Position numbers and translations under genes: made by a program. A DNA stretch of 64,000 bases from Hemibagrus wyckioides (taxonomy: Eukaryota; Chordata; Actinopteri; Siluriformes; Bagridae), in assembly GCF_019097595.1 (NCBI RefSeq), contig NC_080712.1, positions 25,054,146 through 25,118,145 on the forward strand, in the 5' to 3' direction. The notes below the pieces were generated by a model. That model was not told where the DNA came from. It saw nothing but the letters and a program-made list of their open reading frames with translations, and did no database searches. Positions 34,430 to 45,428 of this stretch are shown in pieces. The stretch's first letter is position 1. Each line of letters starts with the position of its first letter.

Positions 34430-34991
34430 TGGACCGGGAGCAGCATCTTCAACACCACCACACTGAGCAATGGGGCCCCTCACGGCTGTGTGCTCAGTCC
34501 ACAGTTATTCATTCTGCTGACTCACAACTGTGCAGCAATGCACAGCTCGAATGGCATCATAAATTTTGCCAATGACATTAACATGTTGGGTCTCATTAGT
34601 AAGAATGACAATTCAGCATACAGACAGGAGATGCAACAACTAATAGCCATGTGTAAAGCCAATCAACTGACTCATTGACAGATGCTTCATTGGTATTGTC
34701 AAGGGCACCAAATTCCTTGTTATTTACCTGGCAAGGAAATTCAACCTGTCCCACATCAGCTCCATCAATAGAAAAGCCCAGCAGCATCTTTACTTTCTGC
34801 AGAGGTTTAGGAAAGCCCTCCCCATCCTTACCACTTTCTACAGAGGGGTTATTAAGAGCATCCTGAGCATCACTGCCTGGTTTGAAAATTTTTGTTTTGT
34901 ACCACAAGACCCTGCAGCAGATAATAAGGACAGCTGAGAACGTCATCTGAGTCTTGCGTAACTACATCACAGACATTTACACCATCATGCC
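34430..34991 (+). pseudogene. LINE fragment (Rex1/L2-like RT)
   Basis: LSPQLFILLTHNCAAMHSSN, INFANDINMLGLISKNDNSA (the YADD-type box degraded to FANDIN) and, in another frame, the QQHLYFLQRFRKALPILTTF piece. VDDPMHRSHKLS at 34995-35030 is the start of the C-terminal tail and forms the left arm of the inverted repeat that follows. Same family as 16865-17640, more decayed. Confidence 0.75.
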
Positions 34992-35140
34992 TTGTGGATG
35001 ACCCCATGCACCGATCACACAAACTCTCACACAAGGAGTTGGAAACCAGGCAAATGTGCTGGTCTGGGATGGCTTTATTTGCCTGGTTTCCAACTCCTTG
35101 TGTGAGAGTTTGTGTGATCGGTGCATGGGGTCATCCACAA
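34992..35140. repeat. Perfect inverted repeat, 63-bp arms, 23-bp loop
   Basis: 34992-35054 and 35078-35140 are exact reverse complements; the spacer is 35055-35077. The left arm is LINE-derived, so the right arm is an inverted copy. Transcribed either way it would form a long hairpin. Confidence 0.97.
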
Positions 35141-35588
35141 CATATTATAATCAACATATGATATAATAATATGCTATGTACTATAAGGTCAAAAAGTGCA
35201 ATTGTGTAATTATCATTTTAGTTGTAACATGAAGTCTGGTTGAAGTTAGCACCTGTTCAGTGACGTAGACTTAAGTGCAAAACTGTTTTGCAATTGCAGT
35301 GAAATTATCCACCCATCTCCAGGCTGTCCACATGGGGCCATCCTCAGCAGCACCAAACAGCCCTTGTGATCACTGGTATTTCAGTAATATCATGTATAGC
35401 TTGACAGACAGAGAAAGAAATAGAGAGAGTGAGAGAGAGAAACACAGATTATTAGGTATGCTTATAATCACATATTAGCATGTAAATGGTACAAAGGTAC
35501 AATTGGGTGCAGAGTACTAGTAGGAACTCTGCACCCAATTGTACTCATATGTCATATGTTGTGCATGGGGTCATCCACAACATATTAT
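35121..35588 (+). repeat. 28-bp direct repeats bracketing 412 bp
   Basis: 35121-35148 and 35561-35588 are identical (GTGCATGGGGTCATCCACAA plus CATATTAT). The enclosed 35149-35560 has AACATATGA at 35153-35161 and its reverse complement at 35552-35560, and an internal hairpin at 35497-35544. Confidence 0.9.
35497..35544. repeat. Perfect 19-bp inverted repeat
   Basis: 35497-35515 and 35526-35544 are exact reverse complements (GTACAATTGGGTGCAGAGT), with a 10-bp loop. Confidence 0.95.
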
Positions 35589-35639
35589 TTTAAAATCATA
35601 CTATATGGTCTCACCTACATGGGTTTGTCTTTGGGCAAT

Positions 35640-35805
35640 GGGCAATCTCAAGGTTTCTTCCTAATATCATCTCAGTGGGTTTTCCTTGTAACAATTTTCT
35701 CTGGCTTGCTCATTCGGGATAAATTTAAAATGTACAATTTATATCCTGTATTTACATATTTCTGGAAACCTGTTTTCTGAAAATGTCCATTGTTAAAAGC
35801 AGAGG
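35640..35805 (+). repeat. LINE 3' UTR/tail-like sequence
   Basis: CTCAAGGTTTCTTCCTAATA, CTGGCTTGCTCATTCGGGAT and AATGTCCATTGTTAAAAGC match the 3' ends of a common fish LINE. The last string is also at 41068-41086. Confidence 0.6.
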
Positions 35806-35822
35806 TGCTAAGAGGTTCTACT

Positions 35823-35868
35823 TTGATTAGTTGATCAGTTGATCAGTTGATTAGTTGATCAGTTGATG
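35823..35868. repeat. Short tandem repeat of TTGATCAG-like units
   Basis: About five degenerate copies of TTGATTAG/TTGATCAG. Confidence 0.8.
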
Positions 35869-36887
35869 ATGGGAGCAGCCATGTTGTAGGGTATTTGTGG
35901 AGACTTCTGCCAAGGCCAAGTTACTGAGTAGAACATCTTTTTCTGGTACAACAGGGCAAGTATGAGCTGACTACTGTATGTTTAATCTAAAATGTTTCCA
36001 TGACTAAGGCTTTTTCCTGCTGAGAGTTAGACTTAAGCTTCTTCCAGAATGAAAATGTGCAGCCCAGTGTCCACCACATCCATCAGGGCTGAGAAAAGAC
36101 CTGGCCAGAGGCTAACAATGCTGACTACTAGCTGAAAAATCTGACAGCACAGTGTTGAAATATTATGGTATACAAACCTCATTCATTATGGCAAGACAGC
36201 TCAGGGTATGTTAATCAGCCTGGTCACCTCAGCACTAAGGACTAAATGCTGTGAATTAATTCACATCTTTGAATAGCTCACTCCTCCCATACATTCAACA
36301 CTATGCAAGCACTATACAAATAACATTTAATTGAATGTATGATTTCAGCCTTTTTTGTAAAGACTAAATGTAGCTACAAGTCTCAGAGTAACTCATTTCA
36401 AAGGTGTGGACCAAGTCTGACCGGAAATGAAAACACTGAGTTGAGATTAGACCCCTCATAACACATCATCTTACTATAATTGCTTAAATCATAAGACTTC
36501 TACAATAGAAATTTGTAGATGAATTTTCTCCAGATAAAATAATTTCAGTCATCCGAAATGTAATTTTGTTATATTAAGCAGGAAGCCCTAATATTAAGAT
36601 GTTAAACTGCATGCAGTAGCATAACTTAGTCTTCCAATCCCCCACAGCCTTGTATCTCCAAATGCACATAACAAGGTGAGGAAGATTAGATTACAGCAAG
36701 TTTTCAAATTCACTGTGAGTTATCAAATAAAAAAACAGGATTTAATTAATCAGGGAGTATGGTGGGCAAGTTTATTATCCTGATCATAAGGCATCTATGC
36801 TGATGAGAATTAAATTTCATTCCATAGATTAAATTATTCCTCTAATTCATTTTTGTTTTATTTATGAATATAATATATGATATATAT
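35869..36887. other. No gene recognised
   Basis: Short frames only. A tail-like GCACTATACAAATAACATTT near 36307 could be a LINE remnant. Confidence 0.45.
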
Positions 36888-36892
36888 ATAAT

Positions 36893-37214
36893 TGTCAGAG
36901 GTTGCGAGGGAAGAGTCAGGAGATTCAGCTTGAAGCGCCCAAACAGACTGCACTTTATTACACACCAGAGAAGTGAATAGACAAACTGAGATGCTTCCAA
37001 AACTTAGGTAAATGCAACTGCAGGAGAAACAAAGGAGAGCTAGTCACAGAGCATTATAACAAGCACGCAAACTCAAAAACAGTCAATAATACTCGCCACC
37101 GTCTCTGACGAGTATGGCCTTTAAATAGTCTTTGGGCTAATTGTCAGCAGGGACACCGGCGGCGCTCAGGTGACTGGGCGTGATGACGTCACAGAGTCCT
37201 GCAGATCCGTGACA
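36893..37214 (-). mobile_element. Solo LTR, 322 bp, with 5-bp target duplication
   Basis: Inverted ends TGTCA...TGACA, flanked by ATAAT at 36888-36892 and 37215-37219. In minus reading there is a TATA-like CTATTTAAAGG and an AATAAAG signal. It is the opposite-strand relative of 29866-30173, similar across its length. The lack of internal sequence indicates LTR-LTR recombination. Confidence 0.92.
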
Positions 37215-37219
37215 ATAAT

Positions 37220-37725
37220 ATAATGTAGTTCCATTTATGTCCAATTATTCAGACAGGAAGAGGATCTAGAATACTCTATATTTTAGGCAGTGCAGTGTTT
37301 TTAGATTGAGGGGTACTGTACCACTTTAATACAGACCAACAAATCAGCAAGGTACACAGATTTTCTCTGCCTCATTGTGACAGCACTTGTTGTAATTCCA
37401 TTTGATTGTATTTTGTTGTCTGATGCTGGCTTGTTGATCCACTGATTTATTGCAGGTAGGGGAGGACCATAATATAAAAGGATAACATAGCAAAAGGGGG
37501 GACAGAAAGGGATCAGGGGATATGCTGCTGCAGAGCAGTTTGTGAGACTACACAATGCCCAATGCTTGAAAGCTTAATGATTTCTATCTTAATCCCAAGT
37601 CCTCTTCTCAGACACATGGAGTGGTGTCTCATTAATGCTTTGCTGGCTATGTCTGTTTGTGTGTGTTTGTGTGTGTTCACATGGAAGCCACAGTTTTACA
37701 GTGCCCTCTGCAGAGACAACAACAT
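37220..37725. other. No gene recognised
   Basis: GT-rich patch near 37655-37680; no gene or TE recognised. Confidence 0.5.
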
Positions 37726-38015
37726 CTGTTATAACCCAAATGGTCAGGCGATACTAAATGGTAATCACAGTCACGTATACCCTTTGTTCGGTGATGGTTC
37801 TTGATGTCTTACTGCCACTCAGTGACTAATAATTGATTGGAGTAAGTGTTCTAAATGTTTGGTAAGGCTGCTTTAAGCTAATGTAAAATACAGATAAACT
37901 GAACTAAATTGAACATATTTCTATATGACATGTAAGCATTTTTGGGAATGAGCACTTTCTAATGTGTACTATGGAGTGGAATCTGGGTTGAGGCAGTCTG
38001 TAGTTTTTTATAGTC
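37726..38015 (+). repeat. Dispersed repeat, copy 2
   Basis: Partner of 13069-13365, same orientation, estimated 85% similar by eye. It lies just upstream of the LINE 5' region, so it may belong to a 5' leader or be an earlier LINE tail. Confidence 0.7.
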
Positions 38016-38199
38016 TCTGTGAGTTTCTTGCGACTGCGAGTTTCTAGCCTGTGTCAGTGTTTTAATCTTAGTTTATACTGTCAAAATTCTCTCTTTTGCC
38101 TAAATATTTTATGCTGTCACATTTAGTTTTCAAAAATGTTTACTTACATATTGCAGTGAATTGTTCTTTTTCTGTTTCTTTTTTTCTTCAGAGGAAACT

Positions 38200-39600
38200 G
38201 ACTTCCGAGGTCCTCAATATATCGTAAAGGTCAATTCACGTAAAGGTTTCTAGTAATCATTAAAGTATTGCTAACTTTCAGCTTGTACAGTGTGTGAGCT
38301 GCATGATGTTTAGTAATTCTTCCTCCATCATTAGCATTAATTTTACTTGTGATAAGTGTATGATAGTTAGCTCTCTGACAGAGAATAAATTAGTTTTAGA
38401 GGTGCACATCCAGACACTAGAGAGGAGTAGTGATAGTGTCTGTAGGGGGAAGTCTGGATGCCTAAAGGCTAGTTCACACTACAAGACTTTAACCGTCGGC
38501 AGATCGCTTTGCTGTTCAGACTACATGACTTCACTGTATGTCTTTTTGTCCTTGTGGTGTTCACACTACGCAATGCTTTGTAAATGATCCACAAGAGGGG
38601 GTCGCACACCACACAATCTGACAACAACTCTCAACTCTGTTGACTTGCTCTCTCATTGGCTGGAGGTCGTAGCTACAATTGACACCACGTGATGTCAAGT
38701 CGGCTGACGGTCCCAGATATTTAACATACCAGATATCTGGATTTTGTCTGCAAGGTGTCAGCGATGCATCATGCCTCTTTGATGCGTCGTTGAGTAGTTC
38801 ACACATAAAGATTGCCGAGCGCTGATCACCCGCTGATTTTCCCACGATCACAGCCCGATCTGTCAGCGAGCTCGTTAATTTGCAAATCGTGTTTAAATCG
38901 GGCTTAAAATCCTGTAGTGTGAACTAGGCTTTAGGTGGAGTAAACAGCCAACTCCAGCATTAGAGCCTTCACAGCGGGTCAAATAGGTGACAACTCAGCG
39001 GAATAGTCGCAAAGCCAAGGCTAATGCTAAGACTTGCCCATGGGAGCAACACTACTCTCCACTTCCAACAGGATTGCTCTCCTCAATGAAGCACCAGCTG
39101 AGAAACCTGAAAGAGCTCTGGTTATAGGAGACTCTATCTTAAGGCATGTGAAACTAGTTAGGCCTTTAGGCGCTCCAGCAGCACAGTATTCTGGGAGCCA
39201 GGGCGCCAGACATCGCAGGTAATCTTAGGGTCCTAGGCAAGCATAGGTTCTTGCAGATAGTTTTCCATGTAGGGGCTAATGATATACAACTTTGTCAGTC
39301 TGAGGTTACTAAAAGTAATATTGTAGAGGTGTGTAAATTAGTGAAGGCGATGTCCAATGCAGTAATATGCTCTGGCCCCATCCCAATGCAACGTTGCATT
39401 GTAGCTTATAGTAGGTTATGGTCACTGAACTGCGGGATGTCCGGGTGGTGCTCTGAAAACAATGTGGGCTTCATAGATAATTGGAACTCATTTAAGGGCA
39501 AGGCTGGCCTGTTAGGACAGGACGGTGTCCATCCCACTCGGGAAGGTGCTGCTCTCATTTCTTGCAGCATAGCACATAGTTTAAAATAGGTCTGTGACAA
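38200..39600 (+). pseudogene. LINE ORF1 with SGNH-esterase domain (split by a MITE)
   Basis: 38294-38460 encodes a Cys-containing N-terminal piece (INFTCDKCMIVSSLTENKLV). It is interrupted by the MITE at 38466-38930 and resumes as RIALLNEAPAEKPERALVIG, then DSILRHVKLVRPLGAPAAQ. After a frameshift comes IVFHVGANDIQLCQ, then VICSGPIPMQR and LLGQDGVHPTREGAALIS. GDS, GxND and DGxHP are the SGNH hydrolase blocks (Ser, Asn, Asp-His) found in ORF1 of some CR1/L2-type LINEs, thought to help the RNP handle lipids or RNA; the role is unsettled. Frames are broken. Confidence 0.85.
38466..38930. mobile_element. Harbinger-like MITE, 465 bp, in LINE ORF1
   Basis: Left end AGGCTAGTTCACACTAC and reverse complement of the right end AGCCTAGTTCACACTAC differ at one base. 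Flanks are TAA (38463-38465) and TTA (38931-38933), fitting TWA. The sequence matches 60178-60852 apart from an internal deletion of about 210 bp. No coding sequence. Confidence 0.88.
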
Positions 39601-39839
39601 TCCAGAGCCAGGGCCAGGGAGCAGACAAGCAGGCTAATCTGACCATCTGCTCGCTGCAAAGAGTCGTCACCCAGGGTTCATTGAGACTGTGTCTGTTCGC
39701 CGAGCTAAACAAAAATGTATAAAAAATCAGAAAATTTATTTAGTAGCCTGATTAACATAAAACTTGATCACAGTAAATCACAGCCAGCACCTTTGATCTG
39801 AAGCTAGGATTTTAAATATAAGATCTCTTTCATCTAAAG

Positions 39840-40350
39840 CACTTATTATTAATTAACTGATTACTGATCAAGAGATTAGTGTTCTATGTTTAACAGAAAC
39901 ATGGATTAAGCCAAACAAGTATGTATCTTTAAATGAAGCTTGTCCACCTGGTTATAGCTATATACATCAACCATGTCTAATAGGCAGGGGAGGAGGTATC
40001 ACAGTTATTCATGATGGTAAGCTAGGAACCACACAAAAACCCAGAGATAAATTCAACACATTTGAAGTTACTTATACTAACCTAACTTATGTAGCCATAA
40101 AAAATAAGTTCACAGAGTCGATTCCACTAATTGTTATTTACAGACCTCCAGGGGCATATTCTGAGTTCCTCAGTGAATTTGCAGATTTCATTTCAAACCT
40201 TGTTGTTTCTTTAGACAAAACATGAATTGTAGGAGACTTCAACATTCATTTGCAGAAGTTAGAAGACCCTCTGAGAACAGCAGTTGTATCCATCTTAGAT
40301 TTAGTAGGTGTTAATCAAAATGTAATAGGACCCACTCATAATGGAGTCTA
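39840..40350 (+). pseudogene. LINE ORF2 endonuclease (APE) piece
   Basis: Frame gives ITDQEISVLCLTETWIKPNK, PGYSYIHQPCLIGRGGGITV, IPLIVIYRPPGAYSEFLSE, then (after a stop) IVGDFNIHLQKLEDPLRTAV and NVIGPTHNG: the LTETW, YRPP and GDFN blocks of AP-type endonucleases that nick target DNA. It breaks off at about 40350, before the SDH block, at the inverted-repeat element. ORF1 lies just upstream in the right order. RT is absent. Confidence 0.88.
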
Positions 40351-40353
40351 TAT

Positions 40354-40597
40354 GTGTTTTAGGAGCATGACTGTGGTCATATTTAAGGTTTAAACTTGAA
40401 AAATAAGCATTTACAGTACAGTATTAGCTTTTATATATATATACACACATCCGCAAGGTTATGTTCCAGGACCCATCGCGATTGAAGAAGTTTCGCAGAT
40501 GTTCGGTGGACTCACTAAAAATGCTAATACTGTACTGTAAATGCTTGTTTTTTGAGTTTAAACCCTAAATATGACCACAATCATGCTCCCAAAACAC
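40354..40597. repeat. 75-bp inverted arms, 94-bp spacer
   Basis: 40354-40428 and 40523-40597 are reverse complements with about six mismatches, all transitions. It lies at the point where the LINE endonuclease is cut off. Possibly the end of a MITE. Confidence 0.9.
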
Positions 40598-40951
40598 TTT
40601 AATTTCTTTTAAAACAACATCACGCATGCGTGTCGTAATGGCTGTATTGTACGTTCGTGATATCGGCGGTTTGATATCAGTAAAATAACATTTATATTTT
40701 ATTTATATTGATATTTTGTTGATTTTATGTTATATTTATATTACTAAATTAATAAACTAAATTGTTCTTAACAATTTCGCATTAAAAGCATGAAAATGTA
40801 TAAATTGCCATGAAATTAGCCGTAAACACTTTTGTGAGGATTTCGCGGGTCTGCGAAAAATTTGCGGATGCAAATTAGTTAGGTTCCAATGAAAATTTCA
40901 CGTATCAGTGAAGTCACAAATCGTGAGATGCAGATCTACGAGGTATTACTG
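40419..40951 (-). mobile_element. Possible Tigger/pogo-like relic
   Basis: Reverse complement of the right end starts CAGTAATACCTCGTAG next to TA (40952-40953), and the interior has ATCCGCAA, TTCGCAGA and TTGGAACCTAAC strings reminiscent of Tigger-type ends. A possible left CAGTATTAG is at 40419 after TA. It overlaps the inverted arms, so the structure is unresolved. Confidence 0.35.
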
Positions 40952-40965
40952 TATATATATATAAT

Positions 40966-40966
40966 T

Positions 40967-41017
<51 letters not shown>

Positions 41018-41020
41018 TTT
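40966..41020. repeat. (TTTA)n microsatellite
   Basis: About 13 TTTA units. Confidence 0.95.
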
Positions 41021-41035
41021 TACCTTCTCTGTTTC

Positions 41036-41115
41036 TCTACTTCTGTAAAGCTGCTTTGAGACAATGTCCATTGTTAAAAGTGCTATACTGTACAAATAAA
41101 TGTAATTAAATTTAA
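41036..41115 (+). repeat. LINE 3' tail
   Basis: AAGCTGCTTTGAGACAATGT, CCATTGTTAAAAGTGC and ACAAATAAATGTAATT. It may be the 3' end of the LINE whose ORF1/ORF2 start lies at 38200-40350, with the RT deleted. Confidence 0.7.
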
Positions 41116-42494
41116 TATATCAACATAAGTGTTTGAATGTAAGAAAGAAAAGAGAGTGTGAGTGAGTGACCACTACACTACACAAGCCTAATAGAATCTT
41201 GTAGAGAGGCCATTTGCAGTGAATGTTATGTAAGTCAATTTCCCTGCAGCACTGACAGAAGAAAAGAGCAGTTGCAGTGACACACATACATGGGGTGAGA
41301 AAGTATTAAAGTATTACCCTGCTTGCAAAGCCTCAGGCTTCTCATTCTTTCACACTTGTGCTAAAAGCCATAACTCAAGCAATCTTCAAATAAGGATTGC
41401 CTCAGTCATTCCATCTCTATTAAAATTCTTGTTAGTTCATCAAGAAGCACATCTGATTTTGTAACGCGTGTTGCAGTGGTTTGAGGACACTTTGAAAACT
41501 CAGTGATAACACCAGGAGTGAAATGAAGACAAAAGGTTTATTGAATAATAGGTTATTAAAAACTGTCTTCAGGGTGAGGGTTCTTCAGTGTGCAGGTGGT
41601 AACAGCAGTGGCCTGAACACAGGAGACAGGTTAGTGGAGTGTTTTGGAACGTGGCAGATACTCTCTCGAATAAATGGTACTCTCTAGTCAGTTTTTTGGG
41701 GAGTGAATCCAGAAACTGTAATGAAGGCGTTCTGGGGCTGAGATCATACTGATGGCTAAGGCAACAGAGAGGCAGGCAGAAAACAGGCAGACAGATTGGG
41801 GCAAGCAGAGAGAATCCAGGTTTAATAATATGGGCAGGGGTCATAACCAGGTATCAGACAGAACAGGTGTTCAGGTTATAATCAGGATACAAGTCTAAAT
41901 CCAGAAACAGTTCCAGAGAGCACATTGTGCTGTGTATTAGTGTATTACATTAAAAATCCCTCCTGTCTGTTTATTTATTTTACACTATACTATATTAGTA
42001 TAACTATATTAATTGTGTTTTGGAGGCAATTTTATGTTTAATATGTGCTGACGTCATTTCCTTTCAGTCCGTGCTACATCCTTAGACCATGCTTGAGCAG
42101 GTAAAAGAATTTTGGCAGACCAAATGAACAGAATTCAATGCTGTATTCTGTTTATTCCGTGCAGTTAAGCCAATAAACTCTCCAGATCAACAGCAGACTT
42201 GGTTTCCAATTCATCATCAACAACACAACGCAGATCGCAACAGTGGTCAGAACCAAAAAGCAGCAGCATTCTGTATTATCTGAAAAGGTTGGATGGCAAG
42301 CAGACACATAACTGCCAGGAGCAGGTAACAGCAGTTCAGTCTTGAAAAGCAAGCATCTGAGTGACATCTGTGTCTAGAAATAGTTGGATCCTTCTTATCA
42401 TATAAAGCAGAAACTGCATAAGCATGTCAGTTTAGCAATGTTAAGGCAGGAAAGACAATAGATTGTCTGTGCTCACCAGCAATGTATAGAATAT
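41116..42494. other. No gene recognised; possible LTR at 41460-41900
   Basis: 41460 starts TGTAACGCG and the antisense of 41520-41560 has AATAAACC, followed by sequence like an LTR R/U5. A matching right end (TATTACA at 41949) lacks a shared flanking duplication, so this is not called. The remainder is anonymous. Confidence 0.35.
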
Positions 42495-42935
42495 AGAATA
42501 GAGTATCTTTATTGTCATTGGAACATGTGGCATGTCCAACTAAATTAGGTGCTTTACACACATTACACAGGATACACAAATTACACTTTACACACAACAT
42601 AAATTACGTGAGAAACAGTTATGCATATTGCACCAAAATTTACACATATTGCACAAGAGCACCTCAGTTTTGTTAGAATTATGTTTCAGCTGAAGAGCTG
42701 CCATTCATGATTTGATTGTGATCAGCCAGATATGCTGAAGTCCATGAAGCATGCGTGTCATGTGGAAAGTTCATCATTGAGCATCATCAGCATATTAGTG
42801 GTATAAAACCCATCTGAGGCTAAAACTTCACCAAGAAAACAGCAGATTACCTTGCACTGACCCCTGGTGAGAAGCCAGAAGATAATCTATATGTATCAAA
42901 TGTGGATCCCCTCCATGTAGGAAACCAAACATTTC
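42495..42935 (-). pseudogene. LINE relic (L2-like, RT palm and 3' end)
   Basis: Minus reading: SYMEG near 42920, then YH-stop-YADDAQ (the catalytic box, near 42800), then NSNKTEVL near 42670. 42495-42560 (CAATGACAATAAAGATACTC in antisense) looks like a LINE 3' tail. Strongly decayed. Confidence 0.6.
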
Positions 42936-43224
42936 CATGCAGAGTGACAAAATCCAAGACTCATAAGAACACAAGTATAGACAGTTTCCATATTAAACAT
43001 TAAATCATACCTTATGAATTAAATATGCTGTATACACTGAATATAGCAGTTACATTATGAATTTGTATTTTATGTAAAGATTTGTTTCTCTGCCTTTTTT
43101 TTTTTTACCATATATTACATCCGGTTAATTCAGAGGTTCTGTATCTAGAAATGTTTGGGACCAGGAATGTTCTGGAAAAGGTGCTAACCCTTCCGCTATG
43201 CCTAGATCTATTTATGACTTAGAA

Positions 43225-43345
43225 CTCCTAGCACACAGTGGCCACTCCAGATCCAATATGGTGCTATTTGCATGTTTAGCCTGACTTTTCAAATTCAGAG
43301 ACAGTGGTGCTCATGTATATGACCACCAGACACTGTTAGAGAATC
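43225..43345 (+). repeat. Dispersed repeat pair, copy 1
   Basis: Shares AGCACACAGTGGCCAC, ATGGTGCTATT and CATGTATATGACCA with 62222-62335 in the same orientation and order. Confidence 0.65.
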
Positions 43346-43435
43346 ATGCAACAACCAACCTGCATGACAGTGTGCCTGAGAAGCACCACGTCTCTGTTAT
43401 GCTATTTCCAGCAAACAGACTATTTATCAGATGCT

Positions 43436-43660
43436 CGATGCTGTATTTTGTGTATCTGTCCTGTACTGTTTTGTTTGGACTGTTTGCACTAGGTTGCACA
43501 TATTGCACTTTATGTATCTTGGAAAACTTATTTTCTGTCCTTAGCTCTATGTTGTTATATGTAGCACCAGGGTCCTGGAGAAACAGTTTCATTTCACTCT
43601 GTACTGCGTCAGCTATATATGGTTGAAATGACAATAAAAGCTTCTTGATTTGACATGAAC
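43436..43660 (+). repeat. LINE 3' tail, copy 1
   Basis: TTTGTGTATCTGTCCTGTAC through AATGACAATAAAAGCTTCTT. Near-duplicate of 45158-45428; an antisense copy is at 55927-56020. Confidence 0.8.
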
Positions 43661-43738
43661 TGCTGCAATATTTTACAAGAACCCTCTTTGTTCTCCTATT
43701 TTGCACATTGCATGGTATAGCATAATATACAGAATGTA

Positions 43739-44716
43739 CAGTGTTGGGCAGTAGCATCGCTAAAAGTAGTGACGCTACTAGTTTAACTACATTTCTCAGT
43801 AGCGTGGTGGTAGCGTCGTTGTTTTCTGAATCAAATAGCTTTTCAGTAGCAAAGCTCTTTTGTCAATCAAGTAGTGCACTAGCATCCACACAAGCTACAT
43901 TTACCGATCCCAGATCGGCAAGGGATCCCACAGCCATTCATGTGGCTGTGTGGCCGACAAAAGTACTTCCGTATAATGGTGCTTTCTTCTTCTTCGTGTT
44001 TTACTGTGCTGCGTTTGGAATCCAGCTTTTTTGGTGCATTACTGCCACCTTTTGCTCCGGGCAGTGACGTCACGAACCAATCACTGGCCTGACACATCAG
44101 AAATTCACTTGATGGAAAGATCCTGACGCACGAGGTGCTTATTGTGCAACCCCAAAACGAAGCTGCTCCTAACAACAGCTAGCAATCGCCAACCACTAGA
44201 CAGCTTCCTTTTTTCACTTTTTTTAGCAGAAAAAAAATATATAACAAATTATGTTTTCCCTTATTAAATCTACAGTTTTTTCTTTAACCTCCAATGTGTT
44301 CTATCCTGAGATAAATATCCAAAAACAATTCATATTTAATTTAGGTCATTATTTTAGTGATTTCACAAAAATGTTTTTTTTTTTCATAAGCCAACTAATG
44401 GTGTAGTTAAGCAATTTTGCAGTAAAAACACAGTAAAAAAAAATCACAATGTGCTGTATTAATATGAAGGAATTTTTCAGAATTTTTTTTGTAGGTGTTT
44501 TACCTGTATTTTGTTTTATATGAATTTTGCACTGCATTGCATTGTGTTTTACAGTTAATGGAAATATCTGTAAAATTACTGGATAATACACTGGCAGAAA
44601 ATTACCAGGACATTTCCCTTTTTGGAGCAGGATTTAATTCTATGCTGTGAGTTGAGTTAAATTTACTTACAGTTTGTCCTGCAAATGTGCCCAAATGCAT
44701 ACACTCTCAACACATG

Positions 44717-44762
<46 letters not shown>

Positions 44763-45139
44763 GCGGATCGCATTTTTTTGTTTGTTAGTTTTTGTTGACA
44801 AATTTGGTACAATTTTTTTCGACTGTTAGTTAAACAGTAGTTGGTACAGTAAACAGCAGTTAAGTAAGTAAACAATTGAACTGAACAGTTATGCCTTCTG
44901 TTTCATTTACAGTTTTATTGATCACTGATATAGCATTCACTTGGTGAATGAATTTGGTTCAATATAAACATAAAATTTTTAAAAATTGCTTTGATGTAGT
45001 AAGCTACTTTTGCCATGTTGCTGTAGCTTAGCTTGCTACATTTAGTAGGGGTGTAGCTTCAGTGTAGTGAAGCTTCATGTAATATAGAGTAACGGATAGC
45101 TTAGCTCACTACATTTTCCAAGAAGCTTGCCCAACACTG
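43739..45139. mobile_element. Non-autonomous hAT element, 1401 bp
   Basis: Left end CAGTGTTGGGCAGTAG and reverse complement of the right end CAGTGTTGGGCAAGCTTC share 12 terminal bases. AGAATGTA flanks both sides (43731-43738 and 45140-45147), a perfect 8-bp duplication. No transposase frame. An ATT microsatellite is at 44718-44761. Confidence 0.92.
44718..44761. repeat. (ATT)n microsatellite
   Basis: About 15 ATT units inside the hAT element. Confidence 0.95.
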
Positions 45140-45157
45140 AGAATGTATACTGGTTGG

Positions 45158-45428
45158 CGCTATTTTGTGTATCTGTCCTGTACTGTTTTGTTTTGTTTTG
45201 TACGGTCTGTTTGCACTGTCTTTTTGTCTTTCACTGTTTGCACTAGGTTGCACACAATGCACTTTTTGTGGCAAGGACAACTTACTTTTAGTCCTTAGCT
45301 CTGTGTTGTGTTATGTAGCTCTATGTTGTTTTAGGTAGCACGAGGGTCCTGGAGAAACGTCTCATTTCACTATGTACTGCATCAGATATATAAGGTTGAA
45401 ATGACAATAAAAGCTTCTTGACTTGACG
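45158..45428 (+). repeat. LINE 3' tail, copy 2
   Basis: Longer relative of 43436-43660; ends in a CAATAAAAGCTTCTTGACTT tail. Confidence 0.8.

Noticed and set aside
41460..41949. Solo LTR (TGTAAC...TTACA)
   Set aside because: Flanks GATTT and TTAAA do not match and the right end is arbitrary.
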